Below, in pieces: positions 58,091 through 64,000 of a DNA stretch of 64,000 nt. Positions within the stretch are counted from its first letter, which is position 1. Each line of letters opens with the position of its first letter. The position numbers and the translations under genes were made by a program. The stretch is from positions 80,789,481 to 80,853,480 of the forward strand of contig NC_067472.1 in NCBI RefSeq assembly GCF_947179515.1, read 5' to 3'. This DNA comes from Apodemus sylvaticus (Eukaryota > Chordata > Mammalia > Rodentia > Muridae). A model generated the notes under the pieces. The model saw only the letters and a list, made by a program, of their open reading frames with translations, had not been told where the DNA came from and did no database searches.

Positions 58091-59271
58091 GATGTTTAAG
58101 AAGTTGAGAAGAAAATACGTGCACACAAAAGGTTCAGACAGCAAGCCCTAGACAGGAAACACAGAAATCCAGTTTACCTGGGAAGCCTTGAAGGCTGCTT
58201 ATGTAATATCCTCATGCCTTTTGCAGGTAGAGGTATAATTATTCCATTATGTTTTCCTGTGAAGTGTGAAAACTCTCTTTACCAATCCTCTTAAATTAGT
58301 TAAATATAATATTCAGCGAGACAGGAGACAGAGCAATGCTAATTGAAAGTGGAGAGGTGTTTATAGGTTGATGTGGTGCAGCCAACTGTGACTAAAATTA
58401 ATGTCTGGGGGTTCCTGAAACTGCGGGATGCCCTCAAGTTTATCCTGTAGTTCCAATAACAAATCCTGGCACCCGGAGAGTCCTGTTCAGTGTGTCAAGG
58501 TTCCAGCATTGGAGAAGATTTCTTTAAAATAGGTCTGAGAATTTTAATTACATTCCATTTGTAAATTTCTTTTTGCCTCATAAGGTGTTGAGGACAATAG
58601 GAAACTTTTCTAAAAGTTCAGCTTACAGCAAGTGAGCTATTGGTAAAATGGTCGCTCAGCCTGTTTGCGACTACCTAAGAGTTCCTCCATGCTGGGCCTG
58701 CTCTCTTCTTGACCAAACCACAGTTGGATTCTTTTAGACTGTAGTAATGGAACTCATTGGACAAAGACTGGTCAAAGGGCTTGATTCTGCCTTTTCTTTA
58801 ATCATTGGCACTGCCAAGCAATTCTTTATGTGGTTGCTGCTTGGCAGTAGGTTCCTTGACTGTGTGAGCAGCACTACGATTCATTACTCACTTAGCTGAG
58901 AGAGCAAGTGTCAGGTCTATGGCCAGAGACCCCTGTCTGAGCCTGGCTAGCAGAGCATGACCAGAGATGGTCAGTCATCTCTATAGTGTGAGCAGACCTG
59001 TTCTGAGTCCTTTCTTTGTTTTGCTAGAACAGAAATTATGGGTCCATGATGGCTTCCAATCATGTTTATTTATGTCAAATCCATAGCTTTAATGGTCATG
59101 ACTCTTCTTTAAAGAATAGAAGAGACCAGAGTTTTGCTGCTCTGGAGGACACAAAGGAACCTAGGAAATGGAGAGGTGGTTTTGTTCTCCCTCAGCTGGG
59201 TGGATGTATTTAAAGCCTGGATTTGGAGAGGAAACAGCTATTAGCATAACTTGCTTAGGATCAGTAGCTTA

Positions 59272-59272
<1 letters not shown>
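58091..59272. promoter_or_regulatory. Unique block, weak conserved-element candidate at 58200-58640
   Basis: No repeat is recognised. 58200-58640 carries TAATTG, ATTAAT and TTTAATTACA motifs and evenly complex sequence. The enhancer-like reading is speculative. Confidence 0.2.

Positions 59273-59305
<33 letters not shown>
59273..59305. repeat. Uninterrupted A33 run
   Basis: Thirty-three consecutive A residues between 'tcagtagcttac' and 'ccacagttg'. No SINE, LINE or processed transcript is recognised upstream. Confidence 0.97.
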
Positions 59306-59307
<2 letters not shown>

Positions 59308-61162
59308 ACAGTTGTTATACCATTTATTTCCCATAGACAGGAATTGTTTTATTGTGATGTCCTGTGCCCAGCGGGATATTGTGCCCAAAGGTACTGAGGC
59401 TACATTGCTCCAGCTTTGCACTGGCTTTAAGTTTGTACTTAGAACGAGGACATTTCTTCCTCTCTGGGTGGGCTGATAGACAAACAGGTTACTGATGCAA
59501 TCCACTTTGGGTCATTATATCAGCCAGACTTCTATTTCTGAAGTATTTTTATACTTTAGACTCCAAAGTATTCTCCTGTCTATATTTAATTCATCCCCTT
59601 ATCCTGCCTAAAAAAACATCTCTTCATTAGCAACCTAACCTAATTCCCAATGCAACTTCTGAGGGCATTTTATTTTTGCAGAGACCTACACAGGATATTT
59701 ATTTAGTTATTCATTCTTACCCTGTCTTATCTGAAATGTAAACCTCACTGTTTGTGTTCATATCTGACCTTTGGTCACATGTGTTTCATTCGTGGCCTGT
59801 TACATGCCAATTATTGAGTAATGGAATGTGAAAATCTCACTGAGGAAACAGGAGGGAAGAAATGAAAGCAACAGAAAGGAAACAGAGGGAAAATGGGGAA
59901 GTTCTGGGAAGGCCTTAGAGAGATCCTTGGGGAGGACACACGCCAGGAAGCCCAGGGCTGGGTCAGTGACATGTCTTCAAGATCCTGCTGAAACCTGGAG
60001 ACGGGCACCCAAAAGAAAATAAAAACTGGACAGTCAGAGACTCCAATAACCCACTGCAGGAAGAGCACGGTTTATAGTTCCTTTAAAAGCCACATTTCTC
60101 ATTGTAGTAATACAAGCATAAGGTCACAACCAGCTTCTCTTCACTCAATAGTCTTGGATGGTGGGATCAGACAAATGTTCTTTGAAAACTCCTTTCACAT
60201 GAGAGATCGAGCCATCTAGATTGTCCCAAGAGATATCAAGAAGAAATCCTTCACCTGCTGTTGTTTTTATCAACATGACTAACTCAACATTTACTTAGCT
60301 TCCTGTGTCCCAGGCCATCCTGCAGGCTTCTTACTTTACCCCAGCCTCCCAGGCCATTGCCAGAACCAGTTCTCAGTAGAGAACCAATCAATACCTTTTC
60401 TTGTGTTTCCTCTGAGAACCAGGCAGGACACCACTCAGGCTCACTGTGTGTTTATGCTCAACATGGGTATTTCTTTGTGTTAGATTTAGTGTCTCAGCTC
60501 ACATGATGAACACGATCACAAGGACAGAAGCATTGCTAATGTCTCCTATGTTCCCCTATTCCAGATGTCCTTTAGGTTATCTCGGAGAGACTGTTTGCTT
60601 TGGCATGTCTAAGAATTCAATCTGTTTCTTGTCCTTGTGTATCAAGCGAATGCTCTGGGGCCTCTTAAAGGTCTTCTCAGTAGTTTCTCTAGTTCACTGA
60701 TGTGAAAGAGGTCTGCTTATCATTTGTCCTTCAGAGTCTTAGAGATCCCATCTCATTCTCCATGAATGTATTGTGAATGGAAAGGGTTTTCAAAATTCTT
60801 TTTGCCAACAACTTCTCTACTGCAGGCATGCACCCTACCTCTAGTGCATTGCTACCAAGGTCTGCTTCCTTTTGAAATTAAACATGAGAATAGACTGTTC
60901 AAAAGATAGTCATAATTAAAGAGAAAGAGAGTTGGAAACTTGAGATTACAAGACAAAGAGGTGAACCTAGAAGACTGTTAAGTCCTTGTTCTTCAAATGT
61001 GATCAGTATATCTTGGGGTGAATAATGTGTCCATTTCTCTGGTCACCAGAGGAAAAACATGCTACATAAACTTTTTGCAAGGACTCTCGTGTACATTGGA
61101 GGGTGGTTAAGAATGAGAAACAAAGCCTGGTGGTTAAAGGAACCTTCTATAATCTATGCCTA
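59306..61162. other. Unique sequence, no gene recognised
   Basis: Short overlapping frames near 59811-60068 and 60446-60700 lack features. No repeat assigned. Confidence 0.45.
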
Positions 61163-61260
61163 CGATAGTTCATCTTGATCGTTAACTTGATTGGATTGAT
61201 CCCTAAGACATCTGTGTAACATATAGCCTCAGTGTGGTGATAAAATGACATAAATGCATC
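61163..61260 (+). mobile_element. Fragment of rodent mid-repetitive element
   Basis: 'gatagttcatcttgatcgtt', 'aacttgattggattgatccc' and 'taagacatctgtgtaacata' match the 5' part of the family at 55914. The rest is absent. Confidence 0.5.
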
Positions 61261-61285
61261 CAGCATTAAGGTCAAGGGAGGGGGG

Positions 61286-61455
61286 ATGATGATGGTGTTG
61301 ATGACAATGATGGTGGAGGCAGTAGCGATGGTGATGATGATTGTGGTGATTGTAGTGGTGGTGATGGTGATGATGGTGGCGGTGATGGTAACAGTGATGA
61401 TGATTGTGGTGATGATTATGATGATGATGAGGGTGGTGGTGATGATAATGAAACA
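61286..61455. repeat. (GAT/GGT)n trinucleotide tract
   Basis: 170 bp of GAT, GGT and GTG triplets with some frame slips. Gives Met/Val-rich frames on + and His-rich on -. Confidence 0.95.
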
Positions 61456-62099
61456 GGTATGCTCTTCTTACCCAGCTTCCTTTGATCACTGCTCTCTGTG
61501 GGCCATGCTGCTTTGCCTGTTTCTTCTCTGCCTTTTCTATACCTATTCTTCTGTTTTTCCTATTGTCCCTGGGTCAGATGTCCTGATTTAAAGCATGGCC
61601 CCCATCATCTCAGGGTGCATCACAGCCTGTGGTCCTCCAGGCTGACTCTGGCTTTTGTGCAGGTACCCAGGTTCACCTGCTGCTCAAGGCCAGGGCCCTT
61701 TCCTGTTTGCACCTGCTCCTTGCTGCCACTCTGATATGTTTGTATCTCCTTCTATATCTGATGCTGCTTCTCAGGCATTGCAATGGGGAAAACTCAAGGT
61801 CAGAGCAAACAAACACATAAAATCAATTTTACCTTGGGAACTAACTCTTCTGCAGAGCAGCTGTCTGATAGTCATCGCCTTGGCCCTGGCTCAGCGCTCA
61901 GTGTGGTGGCAACGCTGTGAGGAGGGCTGCTCCCAGGACCTGTGCAGGGGAAAACATCACAGACAAACCCATCCACCAGAGAGCGTGCACGTGGAGCTGC
62001 ATGTGCGCATGCAGGGAACGGCTCTTCCCCACCCCCTTCTCCCTTGTTCCCTGCCTCGCTCTGTGCTTTCCTTTCTTTCCTCTGCCCTGATTTTCTGAG
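61456..62099. other. Unique sequence, no gene recognised
   Basis: A 147-codon plus-strand frame (61655-62098) overlaps other frames on both strands and shows no recognisable domain, only Leu/Ser/Cys-rich low-complexity stretches. Confidence 0.4.
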
Positions 62100-62345
62100 C
62101 CATCTCTCTGGTGTTTCTTTGTTTCCTCTCTGTCTCTCCTGAGATTTCCCCTTGACCTCTTCTCTCCAGCTCTCTCTGTTCTTTTTTTCCCCTTCGCTTC
62201 TCTGCTCTCTCGTACACTCTTTATCTCACCCTCCCTTCTTCTCCGGTCTTTGTTTTTTCTTCATTCCTCTCTGTCACAGACTGTCTCCTGAGGACAGTAG
62301 CTGTTTCTCTTTCAACAGCTATCATTACTTTTTTTTCTCCTTCTA
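62100..62345. repeat. Pyrimidine-rich stretch
   Basis: CT-rich but less pure than the tract at 50.3 kb. TCTCT, CTTCT and TTTCT units throughout. Confidence 0.6.
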
Positions 62346-62659
62346 AAAGTGCAAAGGGTCCTGGATTTTCTGGCCTAAAACTGGGCTGGCTGAGCTACAC
62401 TGGGCAGTGTGGACAAGTAGTTGTGTGTGAAGTCACAGATGGGAGGGAATAGATTTGGGCCTTGCAGAGTGGGACAGACAAGTCCAAGAGCATTTTGGCA
62501 TGGTGTGGGGGGTTTGGGGGAGCTGAGTATGGATGGCTGCCTTCTGGTATTGCTTCATGCACGTCAGCCTGCATATTCAGCTGTCTTCCCACTTGTAGGG
62601 TGGAGCTCCTGAGAGTTCATACTACAAATGCTGCCCTGAAATTTACTTTGTTCCAAGGA

Positions 62660-62800
62660 AGAGGTAGGATGGTATGGGCTTTGAGATCAGCTGAATTTTT
62701 TAAGCAGTTGTTTAATCTTTATGTGCCTGTCTTTGTCCCTTCTCACCATCTGGGAGATACTATTAGCATGGCTATTGATAATGTATCCTGTGTTCACCCT
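62660..62800 (+). mobile_element. MIR-like ancient SINE
   Basis: 'aagcagttgtttaatcttta', 'tgtgcctgtctttgtccctt' and 'ctcaccatctgggagatact' match the MIR order 'caagttacttaacctctctgtgcctcag...catctgtaaaatggg' at a distance. Confidence 0.5.
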
Positions 62801-62849
62801 TAATTTTAGAATCTGTGCTCCATTGGTTTGAATGATCTACACACACATA

Positions 62850-62985
62850 TGTGTGTGTGTGTGTGTGTGTGTATCATATATATAATAGAAAAGTATATAT
62901 AGTTCTTTGGGTCTGTGTGTGTATGTATGTGTGTGTATATCATATATATAAAATAGATAAGTATATATAGTTCTTTGGGTCTGTC
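62850..62985 (+). repeat. Tandem duplication in a (TG)n(TA)n context
   Basis: Two head-to-tail copies of about 68 bp, each a TG run, 'tatcatatatata', a TAG-containing A-rich piece, then 'agttctttgggtctg' (ends near 62915 and 62983). Differences are a few bases and indels. Confidence 0.9.
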
Positions 62986-63187
62986 TGTGTGTTTGTGCGC
63001 GTGCATGGAGTGCGTGTTTGCAAACACAGTACATGTATGAGAATCCATGTAGAAGCCACAAGTCATTGTTGAGTGTCTTTCTCTACTCTTCTCCACCCAA
63101 TGTTTTAAATATGTATATATTTAGTTGGCTTTTATAGTGTTGGGAATTTTATTTAAAAGTAATATCTCCTCTAAAAGTAGTATTGTT

Positions 63188-63449
63188 GAGCTGGGGAGAT
63201 TACTCAGTTGGGAGGTGCTTGTCATGCAAGCATGAAGATTGAGTCTGGGCTCTGGTACCCACATAGACAAAGTAAAGCCAGCGTTACAGGGTATAGCTAT
63301 AATCAGTGCTGGGAAGAGGAGAATCCCAGTGATTGCTGGCCAGCTCATCTAGGGAAGTTCATGTGTCTGTCTGAAAACATTGGGTGGAGAAGACTAGAGA
63401 AAGACACTCAGCTTGTGGCTTCTACACGAACTTTCATAAATGTACTGCA

Positions 63450-63513
<64 letters not shown>
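63188..63513 (+). mobile_element. B4 SINE with (CA)n(GA)n tail
   Basis: 'gagctggggagattactcag', 'gcttgtcatgcaagcatgaa', 'ctggtacccacatagacaaa' and 'ggccagctcatctagggaag', then a (CA)n run at 63450-63467 and (GA)n at 63468-63513. Forward and moderately diverged. Thr-His and Arg-Glu runs in plus-strand frames come from the tail. Confidence 0.75.
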
Positions 63514-63517
<4 letters not shown>

Positions 63518-63519
63518 GA

Positions 63520-64000
63520 GAGAAACTCTCTTTGCAAAGGCTACTTCATCACCAAAGAAGAGTCATGTAAACACAGTCACTGGAACTTTCTGAAGGTATA
63601 TTCCCATGTTAATGACAGTCCTTTCTCAAGAGAGGCAGGCACAAAGAAAGCAATCAGCCTCCCAGCCAGGCTTGACACTAAGTGGACCTGTGCTCAAGCT
63701 GCAGCCTTCTCTAAGTTGGTGCTAACGCACTTTCTTCACAGGAGACTGGCCCAGGTTTGCCCCCTTTTTTGACCTGATTAAAGAAAGGGATCAAAAGGGA
63801 ACTAAGCTTCCTGGTTGGAACACTTATCACTATACGATTAGAAATCAGCCTGGGTCTCTGATCTTCAGAGGCTACAAGCTGGCAAAGTTTGTTAAAGAAT
63901 GACAGCCGCAGTGAACTTACACTCAGGCATTATCCGTCATTCACACTAACCACTTACCTTTCCACATCTTCTTTATGGCCCTGAACCCTGGATACTCAGA
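63520..64000. other. Unique sequence, no gene recognised
   Basis: No repeat or coding signal recognised to the window end. Confidence 0.45.

Noticed and set aside
61655..62098. 147-codon plus-strand frame
   Set aside because: Low-complexity composition, overlapping frames on both strands, no recognised domain.
1..64000. CRISPR array, bacterial operon or phage-like system
   Set aside because: The DNA is mammalian. Tandem repeats here lack unique equal-length spacers and there are no dense prokaryotic-type coding regions.
1..64000. tRNA or rRNA genes
   Set aside because: The only tRNA-like text is in SINE heads (B2, B3, B4, ID) and proviral primer-binding sites. No intact cloverleaf gene was seen.

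Overview
This is non-coding genomic DNA from a mouse- or rat-like rodent (family Muridae). The diagnosis rests on the interspersed repeats: B1, B2/B3, B4 and ID-type SINEs, Lx and younger murine L1 LINE pieces, several rodent-only mid-repetitive elements, and dense (TG)n, (TATG)n, (GGAA)n and (CT)n microsatellites. No typical young rat ID element was seen, but that is not enough to separate Mus from Rattus. I found no convincing protein-coding exon, tRNA or rRNA gene. The longest open frames are explained by microsatellites, by a minisatellite, or by L1 ORF2 and endogenous-retrovirus (ERV) remnants. The window is probably intergenic or deep-intronic.

Layout. 1-9 kb: mostly unique sequence with a B1, a 600-bp TATG-rich tract and an Lx 3' UTR. 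9-18 kb: two B4 SINEs with (TG)n tails, a B1 with target-site duplications (TSDs), old L1, MIR and ID-like pieces, and a GGAA tract. 17.8-18.3 kb: a CpG- and homeobox-motif-containing unique block that may be an enhancer. 19.7-20.7 kb: a diverged local direct duplication. 22.2-24.2 kb: an old, internally deleted provirus with a tRNA-Gln-type primer-binding site (PBS). 25-31.6 kb: ancient L1/HAL1 matrix carrying nested SINEs, an Lx tail and a rodent mid-repetitive element.

32.8-37.5 kb holds the most striking object, a complete non-autonomous class II (ERVK-like) provirus of 4,641 bp. It has two 418-bp LTRs differing at only two positions, a 6-bp TSD, a tRNA-Lys-like PBS and a polypurine tract, but no gag, pro, pol or env. 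It sits inside the (AC)n tail of a B4 SINE. Its interior contains stepwise tandem duplications.

38-50 kb: further rodent repeats, a second local direct duplication (41.7/42.7 kb), and an ancient 5'-inverted L1. 50.6-53.0 and 56.6-58.1 kb: two more 5'-inverted L1s with twin-priming structure, the second with a clear TSD and microhomology. Between them lies a 650-bp minisatellite of an 11-bp unit whose reading frames stay open on both strands. 58-64 kb: mostly unique sequence with an A33 run, a GAT-type tract, a tandem duplication and a B4 with a (CA)n(GA)n tail.

Family names for repeats come from memory of consensus sequences, not from a database search. Subfamily labels and element ends should be read as approximate.
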